From Posidonia oceanica (lineage: Eukaryota > Streptophyta > Magnoliopsida > Alismatales > Posidoniaceae): DNA of 64,000 bases. Position numbers and translations under genes: made by a program. This document shows, one piece after another, positions 21,328 through 33,855 of the stretch. Positions within the stretch are counted from its first letter, which is position 1; each line of letters starts with the position of its first letter. The notes beneath the pieces were generated by a model that had not been told where the DNA came from, did no database searches, and saw only the letters and a program-made list of their open reading frames with translations. The stretch spans positions 77,296,501 to 77,360,500 of the forward strand of contig JAZBRS010000014.1 in the NCBI GenBank assembly GCA_037176725.1. Reading direction: 5' to 3'.

Positions 21328-21440
21328 ATTTGTCTTATCTTTCTCTTTTCTCCTCGATTTCAAGTGTTTTCGAGTCGAGCCTCTTCCTCGGATCCAATCG
21401 CTGCTAAATAGCGAGCCTGATTCCGATCGGGATCGCTACA

Positions 21441-22216
21441 ATAGGTCTGTAAACTATCCGCCAGTTGATAGGTCTGTAAACTATCCGCCAGTTGATAGGA
21501 CTGTAAACTATCCCACACAACCATGTTATACGGCTGATATCCAGTAACTATCACTCACAACTGCTCTAGGCTGATAACCTAAACTATCGCTCCAGGCTGA
21601 TAACCTAAACTATCACTCCCGGTTGATAGGACCGTAAACTATCCGGACGATAAGCCCGTCACCTTATCACCTTTTTTGGCGTGGCCTTGCCCCAGGAAGG
21701 CAAAGTCATGCACCTCCTTTTTTGCGATAGGAGAATTGGCCTCTCTCCCCTCGCACCCCTCCTTTCTCTTCTGCTAGCTTGCTCCCCGGGCGGGGACGAG
21801 CTGCACCTTGTTTTTCCTTGCTTTGTCGCGCAAGTCTGGCCTTCCTGCCAGATCCTTGCACCACATCGCGTCCTTTTAGCATTTTCTCCTGCATCATCTC
21901 TGCATCTTCTCGGCTAGCATTGCATACTACTTTAATATCATCGGCATCACTTGCACAGCATCAGCATTTTCCTCTAATTGGCTAACTTTTGTACTAACTC
22001 TTGCATTGCATTTGCATTAGCATGCATTGCACACTTAGCATCATCCATCTGCACCCTGCATCTTGCATTGCGGCAACAGGCTATGATTTTCGGTGCATCC
22101 GCCGAATAAGTAGCTCACGCCCATAGCAAACCGCTGCTTCCGCCGGTCAGATGGGGTGTCTTGTCAACCCTGAGCAGCGGCCTCGCTCCGCTTGACCTTG
22201 CTCAGGGAGGGGCATC
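21441..22216 (+). other. Element M 3' internal end: dyad repeats, conserved block, PPT
   Basis: Bases 21441-21643 are dyad repeats. 21644-22203 match A 15263-15818. The inverted-repeat arm AGATGGGGTGTC is at 22149-22160 and its partner at 22221-22232 in LTR2. The PPT is AGGGAGGGG at 22204-22212. No gene is seen. Confidence 0.85.
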
Positions 22217-24112
22217 TGTTGACACCCCATCTTGGCAGGCTTGGACTTTGGAGCCCTCCTAGTGGTTGCTGGACTCAAACCCTAACCTAAAACCAAACCC
22301 TAATCCTCTTCTTTACCTTTCGAAACCAAGCCAACTTGACCTAAGCCTTTACCCCTCTTCCCAAACTCAAAACCTGACCAAAATCCATAGGAAAACCCAC
22401 CAGCACCCACTTAGCAAACCTACCCAAGAACATAGAAACTCTCAAACCTAGGCCATTCCCAAAAACCCTAGAAAACCTAGGTGAAACTACCCTTTTTCTA
22501 CACCTTGAAACCCCTCCAAAACCTTCTTAGAATCAAACCAAAACCTCAGAACCAACACTAGAAACCCTAGGCTACCCACTCTCCAATTTTCATCCCAATC
22601 CAAGACCTCTAAGCCTCTCATTTGCCGTAATTATCCTTTTCTCTCTCCAGGATTATCATTTTCTCTCTCCTCTCTCTCTCCTGATTATCGTCTCTCTTTT
22701 CATCCCTTTCTTGCTCTTTTTCCTGCCTGGCTGTGGGCCCCCTTTGTGCTTCTATCTTATTCCTATTTTTACTTTATTTTTAACATTTTCCCTGAATTTT
22801 AAAAAATCATTTCCCTCCAACTCATCTCTTTCCCTTTTATTTCCCCCTTTTTCCATTTCCTTCCTCCTTCTCTTTTCCTTTTCTTTCTTTTGCTAAAATC
22901 CATAAAAACCCCTAAAAAATTTGTAAAACTCCAAAACATAAGAGAAACAAACCAGAACTCTAAGAAAAGTAATTAAAAACATTAAACAAACAATTAAAAA
23001 CCTAAACTTAACTAAATCAAGCTAAAAAGAAAATCAAACATGCAAACTAAAAAATGCAAAACAAACTAAAAGAAAATACTGAAAAATCAAGGAAAAAACT
23101 AAAATAAAATCAAAACCCACCAAAAGTGAAAACCCTATCAAAAGAATTAAAAAACAAACCCTAAAAAGAAGTAAAACAATTAAAACACTAAGATAAGTAA
23201 TTAATGAAAGAAAAAAGCCTAACTTAGCAAACCTAAGAAAAAACAACCTAAGAACTTAATTAAAAAGAAAATGAAAAACACATTAAAAAGACTTAAAAAC
23301 ACTCCATCAAATCAGAGAAACCCAATTAAAAAAACATCAAGAAAAATCAACAAGTAAAAATCAAAAACCTAATTCAAAAGACTTAAGAAAGAAAGAAACC
23401 TAAAAGACTAAAACTAAAAGCCCAAAACCCATCCTAATTAACCTAAAAATAAATCCTAAAAATCCTAATTAACATCCTAAAATGCTTAACAAGAAAAACA
23501 CAATTAACAAAACAATTTAAAAGATTTAACAAACACTTAATCAAATGGAAAACAAATTAAGAACAAAACAAAACCCTAAAACCCTAATCAAGCCCAAAAC
23601 ACACTAATTAACCCAAAACAGTCATTAAAAAATCTAATTAAAATCCTAACTCACAACACAACACCCTAATATTTTTACTTATTTTTAATTTATTTTTTCC
23701 TAATTTTATTTCCTCTCTTTTCCCTCTCTTTCTTTCTTTCTTCCTTCTCATTTTTCTTTCCTATTTCCTTGCTGGGCCCATCAGCCCGTTCCTCTCCTTC
23801 TTCTTTATTTTTTCTTTTTCTTTTTTTTTTCTTTCGCCCGCGGCCCAGCCCAACCTTCTCCACCCTTCTTCTTCCTCAACCTTCTGTGCTTTCCTCAGCT
23901 TGTTCTCCCACGAGCGGCCAGCTACAGCCCTCCCTCCATCGTTTAAAATTTGAAGCCCTCCATCCAATCACCTACAGAGCTTGCCGCCTCTCTTCCATTT
24001 CAGCACCTTTTCCGAGAGGCATTGAATGCCAGTCGCCTCGCCGTCTCCTGTCTGTTGCGGTGACTGCCGATTGAATTCAAATTCAGCAGCGCGCCAGCAG
24101 CCAGCTCCTCCT

Positions 24113-24120
24113 CATATAAG
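24113..24120 (+). promoter_or_regulatory. Candidate TATA box of LTR2
   Basis: CATATAAG at the position equivalent to GATAAAAAGCC in LTR1, followed by a different downstream sequence; GAGA-rich stretches come later (24298-24350). Confidence 0.55.
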
Positions 24121-26818
24121 CTCCCGTTCTTTCCACCAGCATGGAGTTTTCGGAAAAAAGGATCCTCAGTTGGCAATCAGTGTGAGCAATCAGAGAGAAC
24201 CAGCAGTTAGCGAACCAGAGACCCATTCCATTGCAATTTCCTCCACCTGAGCGACCTTCCTCCTTTCTTCCTCCTCTTCACCCTCCAATTCCAGAGAAGA
24301 GAGAGCAGTAAGAGAGAGTCTGAGAGAGTCCTTGGCGTCCCAGAGAGAGATCCTAATCCCAGAGCATTCCCACACCCAAATCCTTCTCCTTTTCCTTCTG
24401 AAATCCACAGCAAATCCTCCTCTTTCTTTTCCAATAACCCGACACCTTTCCTAGTCTCAGAACCTCTCCCAATCAATCCCCCAAACTCACCCAGCAACCC
24501 TGCATCCTCCCTTCACCATTTCTCGGCCATTCCACCACTAAAACACCACCTGATCACCTGCAGAAAGCCAACAGCAACCCAACACTGATCCCTCCAGAAT
24601 TCCCTTCACCACAGCCCGCTACTTCCTCCCAAATTCCACCCAGAAATCCACCTGACCTCCACCTTCCAAAAGCACTTAACCTTCAGCCCTCTCCCTCGCC
24701 ACTGGCCAAGAACTACACCACAAACGCCTGTGTCACCTTCAGACCAGAAGATCGGCCAACCTCCAATCTCTCTCCACACTCTCCAGAAAGCCAACCCAGC
24801 TATCCAGAATCATCCACCGGACCTCCAGCAATCCTCCAGAAGGCTCCATCCAGTCCGATGAGCAGCAAACATCCTCTCCGGCCTTCGGTTACATTTCTGA
24901 ACCCAAAATTGCCAGATCTCTCTCCAAGCTGTGAAGCTTCCATCCGATCGATCGGGAAGCACCGAAAGAACCTTCTGAAGCAGCTCCAACCCTCGCGAGC
25001 GGCCGATGACGTCCGCAGCGACCGGACGACCTCTGCCGACGACTGCTGAAGCCATCGACGTCGGGAGGACGACTCAGACGCGGAAAAAGGTGACTCTTTA
25101 CTCCCTTAGCTTCCTCTTCTCCCCCTGCTGCTTCTCCGCCCTTCAGAATGGCATCTCCGGTCTTCCTGCTCCGAAGTCAGTCGCCGGTCAGGTTGTCTTC
25201 TCCGACGAGGCTCTCCGTTCGTCACGCCGCTCCGGCCAACGGAACGTGGCTCCAGCGACCGTCCGAGCTTCGCATGAACATCAGGAAGCTTCTCCGGCCC
25301 TTAGAACGCGGCGTCGCTGCGTCGAACGGCCGGACCAAGCTCCTGAACCTCTGCAGAGCTCCGACGAGCGCTCCGGTGCGTTCCAGGCTGCGTCGTCCTC
25401 CGCCGATCGCCGCCGGACCTCCGTCAGCTCCAGGAGCACCTCCCCCGCCGATCAGCTCGTCTCCAGCAGCCCTGTGCCGGCGGTCGCGAGCGCTGGCAGC
25501 CAGCTGCTACAGTGCTCACGGCCGTCGGCCGTTACTGTAGAATTATTTTTACATCTGTATAGTTTTTAGGTAAATATTGCATGCTTAGTCTAAGTTTTCT
25601 TATTTTTGCGTTTCAGTCCTTATGTCATTTAATCTGCTGTCTTTTTGATTTAAAACCATGCTAAATCGCATAAAGTATTTCTGTTTTTCTATATTTGCAT
25701 TCCAGTCTGTTTACTGTGCTTGCCAGTTATAAAAAAATTATGCTTTAGCCCTTCTGGTTTCATTTTTTGCATCTGAATCCTGCAGTAGATTATTTAATTT
25801 TAATGTATTAAGTTTGCCTTATTATATTGCATTCCAGACCCCTGTTTTTTCTCATTTTTACTGTCTGATCCATTGCATTGTAGAACTTAGGTTATATTAT
25901 TAATTTTTGGTTGCTGCATTGCATTTTACCCCTTCTGCTTTCTCATTTTGCATCTAGGTCCTTTTTAAATGCACAGTAGTCATCTTGCATGCATTTTAGC
26001 TTATTAAATTGCATTCTTCCCCCTACATCTTTTAAAAATTGCATGTCAGTCCTTCGTTCTTGATTTCAGTGCATACTTTGCATATTAAATTGCATTTTTG
26101 ACCCTGCATGATTTGAAAATGACACATAGGTCCTTTGCATCCTTATAAAATCATTTAAAAATGCCTGTTTTGCCCTTGAAATTGCATTTTAGCCTCCCGT
26201 GTTTGCAAAATAGCATGTAGGCCCTCCCCTTGCATTTCCAGACCCCAGAACCCTGATTTCTGGGAAAATTGCATTTTAGACCCCAATATTTCCAAAATTG
26301 CATTCTGATTTGCAACTTGTTTTCAAAACCTCCCCTGATGCATACCCTTTTTCAAAATTGCATTCTAAAACCTATCCTTTGCAAAATTACCCTTTATCCC
26401 CTCCTGTTTTCAAAACCCCTGCCTGTAGGCCCCAATCCTTTTCAAAACTTTGCATTTAAGCCCCCCCGCCTTTTTAAAAATAGCATTTTAATCCCAGTTT
26501 TTCCAAAAATTTCCCCCTTGTGTTCTTTTTGCACTCTGCATGCATCTTGCATTCATGTAGCTTTGCACTTAGCATCCCTTTTGCACACACTAAAACCCCC
26601 TTAGCTCCCATTCACCTGGGAGGACCTTTTGCACACCCCTAGGACCTCCTGAACACTTAGATCTACTCTTCTCCCCTGTTCTGGCCCTCCTGCCTTGAAG
26701 CTGCGACATCTTCCAATCCGGCCGTTGGATCTTCCCAAACAAGCTGCCCAGACGACCGCGGTGAAGCGCTCTTCAGCATGGACCAAGCAGATTTCAGATC
26801 AGGCTCCAGGTTTTCCAG

Positions 26819-27143
26819 GTATGTCCTCCTGAACCCCTCCATCGCATTCATTTGCATGCCATTTGCATTGTTTGCCTTGTTTTCGCTTTTTGTTTCTTCG
26901 ATCATGTAGAATAGGACTTCCTCTTCTTATCTATCAACTCCGTTCCTCGTTTCGCGTATTCTTGAGTGTTTTGCGTTGCGTTTCCCCTGGATTCACCACT
27001 TATTGCGACTTTCTTCCCCCTTTCCACGATCCGATCGCATCGCGAGCTTTGGGTAGCGTGCGAGACACATCGTGGGGCGGTTTAGTGGGAAATGGTCACA
27101 AAGCGGTGGTAATCCCTCCGTTTGCACATTCTCCCTATTGTAG
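26819..27143 (+). other. Candidate intron in LTR2 leader (325 bp)
   Basis: CCAG-GTATGT on the left and CTATTGTAG-GT on the right, matching LTR1. Confidence 0.45.
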
Positions 27144-27279
27144 GTCTTCACACCTACTCTGTGCGGCCCTCAAACAGTGTCTGTTCTCACACACTCACTG
27201 TTTGCCTCTCCTTCAGCTTCTTCTGATCTATTTCCCTGCATTTGCATTCGCATGGCTTTTTCGAGGTTTTATTTCGCTG

Positions 27280-27405
27280 CTTTTGGCACCATTTTGCATG
27301 CCCGCTTCGCTTTTGGCACCGTTTTGAGTGCCCGTCTTGTCTTTTTGCACCGTTTCGCATGCCGTTTTCGTTTCTTGCCTCGTTTTGCGCATTTTACGCT
27401 GTTTG
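27280..27405 (+). repeat. Short tandem array in LTR2 (about three units)
   Basis: GCACCRTTTTGCATGCC-type units, the shortest version of the array among the four long LTRs. Confidence 0.8.
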
Positions 27406-28047
27406 CTCTTGCATGTCGCCTGCATTGCATGGTTTTCCCATTGTTTTGCTTTTTCACCTGCATTTGCAAGTAGGGCAGTGATGCTTACTGCCTGGTGTTC
27501 TCACCAATCAGGTTTCGCCCGGTTCGGAACACAGACAGCGTTGCTGAGCACTTAGACTGCACGTTTACTTTCCTGCATTGCATTCTCTCCACTTAGAGCA
27601 CATCTTGAGCATTCATTTAGGCATTCATTGGCACATAGGCATTCAAATCTGCATTTCCCTGCGCATGCGAGTGTAAGCCTAGAAATACCGATTCTCAGGC
27701 GTGTCGGGGGTGCCTAACACCTTCCCCGAGCGTAACAGGAGTCCTTGCCCAGTCTTTTGGCCCGTAATGACCATATTGCCCTTATCTTAGGCTAGAGTCA
27801 TCTCATTTGCATTCATTTGCATTTGTTTTCCTTTGCATTGCTTTGCTTTGCATTTCTTGCTTGGTTTTGCGTGTTAATCCACGCATTTCCCCCGGTTTTC
27901 CTTGTCTTCCGTTAATAGACATGGTGGCGACTCTGATTTGTCTTATCTTCCTCTTTTCTCCTCGATTTTAAGTATTTTCGAGTTGAGCCTCTTCCTCGGA
28001 TCAAATCGCCGCTAATAGTAAGCCTGATTCCGATTGGGAATACTACA

Positions 28048-28649
28048 ATAGGGCATGCATCTTCTCATCTGAGTCCACCTATTAGTCTGCGAAGGACAGT
28101 CTCGGCCTCTTGTTCCACTGCTTTGGGCGTGGCGCGAGGCAGCCGGTCTGTCCCCCCTTTGTCCGGGGGTCGTGTCGGTGTTAGTAGAGGGTACCACCCA
28201 CGCTTTGGCAGGGTAGAGGCCACCAACGCGCCACCCTGTCATTTCCTGAGCTTTGGGCCAAGAGTTAGGCAGGGAACCTACTTTTCTGACCTAAGTCAGT
28301 GACCCGTACACCCAGGGATACCCGAAGTAGATCACCTGCTAAGATACACTAGCTAGGTAAAGGGGGCATACTAGAAAGCATGCATATCATTCATGCCATT
28401 TAACTTAACTCATTTGCATTCATCTTTTCAGTTTCTAACCCTAGTTTCCTTTTGTTTGTGTCACCAGTGATCGGTAAGCGAGTTCCCCTTGCTAGAGCTT
28501 GAGTACCGACCCTTGTTGGCACCCCTGTTGCGACCTTATTCGCGACCATTCCCCCTTCTGAGCTATCCGCCTTCGCGACGATAGCTCCTATTAGGAATCA
28601 CTGCTTGAACACCCGTCGCAGCCTTGTTCTCACACGTTCTAGGTCAGCA
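28048..28649 (+). other. Element B leader (3' part)
   Basis: Matches A 343-943 closely. It ends at the gag ATG. No gene is supported. Confidence 0.75.
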
Positions 28650-31600
28650 ATGGCCCAGTACGTCAGTGAGCCTCTCTTTACTCCCGTCACGGAGGGTGTT
28701 TCCGTTCCGGCCGCTCCGGTCGCTCCTTCTGTCCCCGTTGTTCCCCCTCCGACGCCAGGGTTTCCTCCCCTGGCACCTCTAGGATCCCAGTATGTCCCGG
28801 GACAGTGGCAAGCATCTCTTCCTTCGGATCCGATCGTCGAGTCTATCTTGACGACGGTTACTCGCGTTTCGGAGACGCCACTGCCCCCTCCATCTCAGGA
28901 ATACGTCGCCTTTGACATCCCTTCTACCGCTGCTGCGACTTTTTCTATAGAATCTTTTCCTCCAGGACAGTCTGTGTCCGTGCCACTTGCTTCTCAACCT
29001 TCGCCGGCACTGCACTTCAGCGTCCCCACTGGCGAGATGCCTGAGGCACAGTACTAACACCTGATGGAGCTTGCCCAGAGACTGCAGGGCATGGCTCTAT
29101 CAGTTCGTCCTTCCTGTGCTCCTATCGTTCCTGAGGTTCCTTTGAGGCAAGTTCCTGCATTTCATGCATCTACCTCCACACCTCCGCCTCGACCATCGTC
29201 TCAACTGCTCACGGTTCCGACGATGGGGGCCCGTTTACCGCCTCCTGCTGCACAACACTTAGCACAGCATGCTCCTCTTCCCCCTGGTGGTCAATCCTTT
29301 GGACCGATTGGAGCCTAGTACCTCACTGGCTCGCTGTCTGGCACCCCGCCTGTACAGCAACTGGTGCTCCGTCATCCTACCCCTATCCCAGCACAGCATG
29401 GCATCTACTCTTCTCCTCTGCATCAAGTCCAGCATCCTGCATACACTCCTGCATACATAGTCCCCCAGCACGGATATGCCGGCCATCCCGTTGCTCCACC
29501 AGGCAACGCTATGGTAGATCCGGAGGAGCACTTAGGTGCGACCCATTCGGCGTATGTACTCGCTACCCCTGCTGATCCCCCTCCTACAGCAGCAATCCCC
29601 GACCCCATCAATAACCGGATGGACGTCTTGGAGAAAGCACTACGACTAGTGCAGGGTACTGAGCACCAGACCTACCAATTCCGGGACCTCTGCTGCTTTC
29701 CAGAGGCGATACTCCCTCCGAAGTTCAAAATCCCGGACTTCGAAAAATATAATGGTAGGGGCTGCCCCGTAGCACACCTGAAGGCGTATTGCGGTGATCT
29801 CGCTCAGCTTCAGGCTGACGAGAGGTTGCTGATCCGCCTGTTCCAAAAGAGTTTGACCAGGCCAGCACTCAAGTGGTTCACATCGCTTGATATGTCAGCC
29901 ATCAAGACTTGGAACGACCTCAGTCAAGCGTTCCTGGAACAATACTCCTTCAACCTCGATCTGGTCCCAAAGAGGGCGGACTTGATCACAATCAAGCAAA
30001 ATTCTGGCGAGCCGTTCGGGGAGTACGTCGGCCGTTGGCGCGCCCTTGCCTCTCAGGTTCGAGATAGACCTTCTGACGAGGAATCTATCGAGATCGTTAT
30101 CAAAGGGGCGCAGCCGTCTCTCGGAGCTCTGCTTAGCATCCAACCAGTCACTACTTTTGCGGCACTCATCAGAGCTGGAGCGCGCGTGGAGAGTTCTTTG
30201 CGGAGTGGCAGCTTCCAGGCTCTCTCTGCGTTTGCTAAGCAGGCAGTGATCAGTAGTAATAGTGCCAACAGCAGCGCCTCCAACAACAACAACAGCAGCA
30301 GCAGCAACAACCGCCCGAAGAGGAAGGACTCGCCGAAAACCGCTGTTGCATTCGTCGACTCCCCTGCTGTGCCTGTTCGCTTGCCATCCCGGCCTGCCCC
30401 AGCTCAGATGGTGTATGCTCCTGCACCTAGGAATCCACACACACCATAAATCACAACCACCGCTAGACCGGTCTATCCTACCGCACCGGTTCAGCAAGGC
30501 TCACACCCAAGGCAAAGAAGGCCACCCATTTAGAGGTGCAGTTTCACCCCACTGGTGGAACCACTCACGGTCATCTTGCCAAAGGTTGCATCGCTCCTGA
30601 AATTCCCGGAGGTTCGTCCGCCGCCAAGTCCTCTGCCGCATTGGTTTAGGCCGGACCTCTTCTGCAATTTCCATCGAAGCGCCGGGCATTCGATGGACAA
30701 TTGCTTCTCCCTGCGGAACGCAATTCAGGATCTGATCGAATCGGGAACGATTGTGATCGACACGCATGAGGCATCCACTCAAGCACACACACATGCATCT
30801 GCACATTCAGCTGTTCCCCCCTCATTCCGGCATCATCCACCAACCCCTACCGGAGCACTCTTATCCGGGAGGGGCGGGAACCTCAGGCATCCATTCTGTC
30901 TTTCCTTCTGGGCCTACTACCTCCGTGGTAGATCCTTCTGATCTTATCTCTGATATTTCTGAGCCTTTCCCCGTAAATCTCTACCTTGCGGCAGTTGTCG
31001 GCTCCGAGTCAGGAATTCACACGATCCGACCGCGTGCCAGGCTGGAGCGCCCCTCCGCGCCCCCCGCTGTGCTTCCTCAGGCTCAATCCCCTGTACACCT
31101 TCTAGCTAGGGCCCAGCCTAGATCCCCTGTCCACCTCTTAGGGCGACCTCAGCTAGAATCCCCTGTACACCTTCTAGGCAGACCTCAACCTACCCCAGCC
31201 TTCCCACCCCAACAACCATGCCCTCTAGGTAGACCTCAATACCCAGTAGGTCCCCCTGTAACCCCTCCTATGCTCGCAGCACATGCTCCAATGGTTATTG
31301 ACTTAACCCTGGACACCCATCGCGTCTCTTACAGCTACGCCACAGAAATGTGTGCGGAAGTAACGCGATCGGGGAGGGTCTACAGGCCCCCAACACCGGC
31401 AATTAGGCCAAATCACCCCAAGCCTGCTATGCCTCCACCCTCCAATCAACCCGTAGCAGATCCAACCCCAAATCAACCCGTAGCAAGCCAAATCCCTGCC
31501 CAGCTTGTAGCGGCCCAGCTTCCTGCCACTACCCCCTTAGAGCTTGCCCAAACCACCCCTCCTGTTGCCAAAAAAAAGCAACCCAAGGCAGACATAACCT

Positions 31601-33855
31601 CCCAGCTTAAGAAGGTCAAAGCTGACATTTCCATTTGGGACCTAATCTACACCTCTGTCGAACACCGCGAGGCTTTTCTTCGCATGTTCCAGGCCGCCCG
31701 TGTGTCCTAGTCTATTGAGCCTTCAGCCGTGGAAAGCATGGTAGGGTTGATTGCGGAGCCCTAGGTCATCTCTTTTACGAGTGACGAGCTGCCTCCGGCG
31801 GGGATTAATCATAACCAGCCCTTGTTCGTCACGGTTCAGTTCAAAAGCTTTCGCATTCTCCTAACACTGATTGATAATGGGTCAGGCCTTAACGTCTGCC
31901 CCTTGCGTACTGCAACCAAGCTCGGATTCAAAGCCGAGGACATCACGCCAGCCGTGAAGGGAATGATAGCTTTTGACAACACCCACCATGATGCTCTAGG
32001 GATCCTGATTATTCCTCTTGCTATCGGCCCGGTCATCTTCGATGTAGAATTCTATGTCGTCGACTTGAAGCCAAATTTCAATCTTCTGCTTGGGCGTCCT
32101 TGGCTCCACAAGCATCAGGTCCTTCCTTCGACCCACCATCGAATGATAAAGTACCGTCGCGGCGATGATGTCATTGTCGTCATGGCGGAGAACTTTGAGA
32201 AGGAGCGGATCGAAACAGTCTCCCCCGTGTCTTCACAGGCTATCCCGTTTGACCCCGAAACTTCTGAAGCTCTATATCGCGTTAATCGGTGCGAGCCGGT
32301 TAACTTCATTCCTGATCTTAAACGTGTCAACTCCTTGACCGTTCACAGCAACCCCTTCCGAATGGTTGAGAATGTATGTCACAGGTGGGGTTACATAAAG
32401 GGTACACCGCTCGGGCGTCATGGCCAGGGGATCGCAGAGCCGATCGTAGCAGTGGAGCGGAGGAAATCTGAAGGCCTCGGTTACGAACCCAAGCTCAACG
32501 AAGATCACTGCCTTCAGCTCAAGGATCAAGAACCAGCCATCCCCAGAGACCTCACTAACTTCACCAGTGCAGGAATCCTGGGATCGACCGATGATCAAGC
32601 CGCGGCGCCGACAGAAGACTGGGTCTGCATTGAGGACTACTACTCGGATGAGGAGCAGTCTAGCACAGTAGAGGCAGTCCCAACTGGCAGCAAGGCAATG
32701 ATCAGCACAGAGGCACCGCAATCAGTATGTTCAGCTCTCCCTCTAGCAGACGCAGCAGACAGCTCAGCAGGCTCTGTGGCAGAACTGGCAAGCTCTCACA
32801 CTTTTGCAGCCACATCTGCATTTCAAGTACAGGCAGCAGCAGCTCAGGAGTCAGAGACACTCCTTCTGGCAGAATCGGGCAGGCTACCCGCGGTCACAGT
32901 CACACCAGTGCCACTGTCACTCTCTCTAGAGGGACAGTCGATCAATTCAGTCAGCAGCATAGCTCAGCCTGCTCCCGCGGCCGCATCACTGAGAATGCAG
33001 TCGGCACAGTCCGCTCCACATCTTCCTGACGCCAAGTAGCAACTCTCTCGGCAAGACCCCATGGCGTCAGAGGCTGCACTCTCACAGCCACGGCCAGTTG
33101 TAGAGGATCAACTAAGCACCGTAGTCTCCTGGCCCTTCAGCCCTCAGAAGAGCGCCTTTGCCTGCCTTCCACCTGCAACAGTGACACTGGCAGCATACCC
33201 ATCTATGGCCCCACTGACCAGTCTGTTTGGGTCTCGTACACCAAAGCTGCCGCTGTCAGGCGCGCCCATGAGCCAGATCATGCAAATTCCCAGGGCAGCA
33301 ATCCACCTTGCAGCCGGGCCAGTGCCGCAGGCCCCCGGCGCCTACTACATCGACTCACCCTCAGACGAGGAAGAAGGAGTGGCGATAGAAGCCCAGGTCG
33401 ATTCATGGATGTCCGACTTAGAGCTACTTTATCAAGAACAAATCAAGTCAATAGCAGAAGACCTGGCAGAGCATCGAGCCGCAGAAAGGAAAGGGAAAGC
33501 CGTGGTTACGGACCCTCCTCTGCAAGAAGACCATGCCTCTATCATGGTCCTGGAAGAAGGCTCGGCAACACCGGACTCCCCTAGACCAGATGAGCTCATC
33601 ACTCTCTGACCAGAAGGCAGGTTTAGGTGGTTTGTGCAACACATGCCTCACCGGGGCAGCATAGCGAGCGGCAGTGCCCAGATCAGCCGCTGGTCCGGCA
33701 TACCCTCCCTTAGCACACTAGAAGACTCAGAGGAGGAAGCACTAGCAGTCCAAGCAGCAGTAGCAACAGAGCAGAAGGCCGAATCAGTAACAGAGTTGTT
33801 AGCAGCCTCAGCAGTAGGGCCGCCAGCGGTATCAACAGCAGAATCAGCAAGGCCC
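28650..33855 (+). pseudogene. gag-pro: Element B gag-protease-linker region, multiply broken
   Basis: Starts at ATG 28650 (MAQYVSEPLF), equivalent to A 944. Stops in the first frame are TAA 29055, TAG 29316, TAA 30447 and TAG 30531, the last shared with A. The C run near 30817 has one more C than A and shifts the frame by one. After that shift come TAG 31708, TAG 31762, TAG 33037 and TGA 33607. A has CAG at the sites of 29055, 29316, 31708, 31762 and 33037. The capsid domain, knuckle (30663-30704, CX2HX4HX4C) and protease Asp (31873-31875 in IDNGSG) remain readable. The region ends at the RT deletion junction, CAAGGCCC 33848-33855. Confidence 0.92.

Larger units (their letters stand above)
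1..21440 (+). mobile_element. Element A: Tat-lineage Ty3/gypsy LTR retrotransposon, 5' LTR outside the window
   Basis: Seen: part of the leader, a gag-pol frame, a second downstream ORF, three tandem-repeat blocks, a polypurine tract and a 5609-bp 3' LTR starting TGTTGACACC and ending CTACA. The leader start at base 1 matches element E's leader about 340 bases after E's primer-binding site. With a similar 5' LTR the whole element would be near 27 kb (inference). The right flank ATAGGTCTG falls inside the 3' repeat array of another copy (M), so A looks like an insertion in M. Established: large size, tRNA-Arg priming and a second RNase H are Tat/Ogre traits. The copy is not autonomous as it stands because gag-pol carries eight stops. 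Confidence 0.9.
15832..21440 (+). repeat. LTR1, 3' LTR of element A (5609 bp)
   Basis: Starts TGTTGACACC and ends CTACA, so the ends form the TGT...ACA inverted repeat. Regions in order: telobox-rich U3 with A-rich middle (15900-17340), CT-rich stretch, TATA-like site near 17740, GC-rich exon-like region (17770-18830), T-rich region with repeated TTGCATTTTAG-type strings (18840-19870), conserved GC-rich block ending in CAG-GTATGT at 20121, short tandem array (20585-20790), the block GGGTGCCTAACACCTTCCCC (about 21101) that is widely kept in Tat/Ogre LTRs, and a PBS-like string at 21317. Open stretches inside, such as 18186-18797, are not conserved in frame between LTRs. Confidence 0.95.
21441..28047 (+). 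mobile_element. Element M: 3' end of a second copy (repeat tail, PPT, LTR2)
   Basis: Immediately after LTR1 the sequence is the middle of the short-dyad array, then the conserved 3' block, PPT (22204-22216) and LTR2. The 5' part is absent here. Simplest reading: A inserted into M's array at ATAGG, so the rest of M lies left of A outside the window. An alternative is a large deletion of M's internal region with ATAGG microhomology. M's own right flank is ATAGGGCATG in B's leader. Confidence 0.8.
22217..28047 (+). repeat. LTR2, 3' LTR of element M (5831 bp)
   Basis: Same ends (TGTTGACACC, TACTACA) and same internal order as LTR1. TATA-like CATATAAG at 24113-24120, candidate intron 26819-27143, tandem array of only about three units (27280-27405), PBS-like TGGCGACTCTG near 27929. 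Right neighbour is ATAGGGCATGCAT, the middle of an element leader rather than a primer-binding site, so this is not B's 5' LTR. Confidence 0.95.

Noticed and set aside
22217..28649. LTR2 as the 5' LTR of element B
   Set aside because: No primer-binding site follows LTR2, and the sequence starts about 340 bases into the leader as aligned to A and E.
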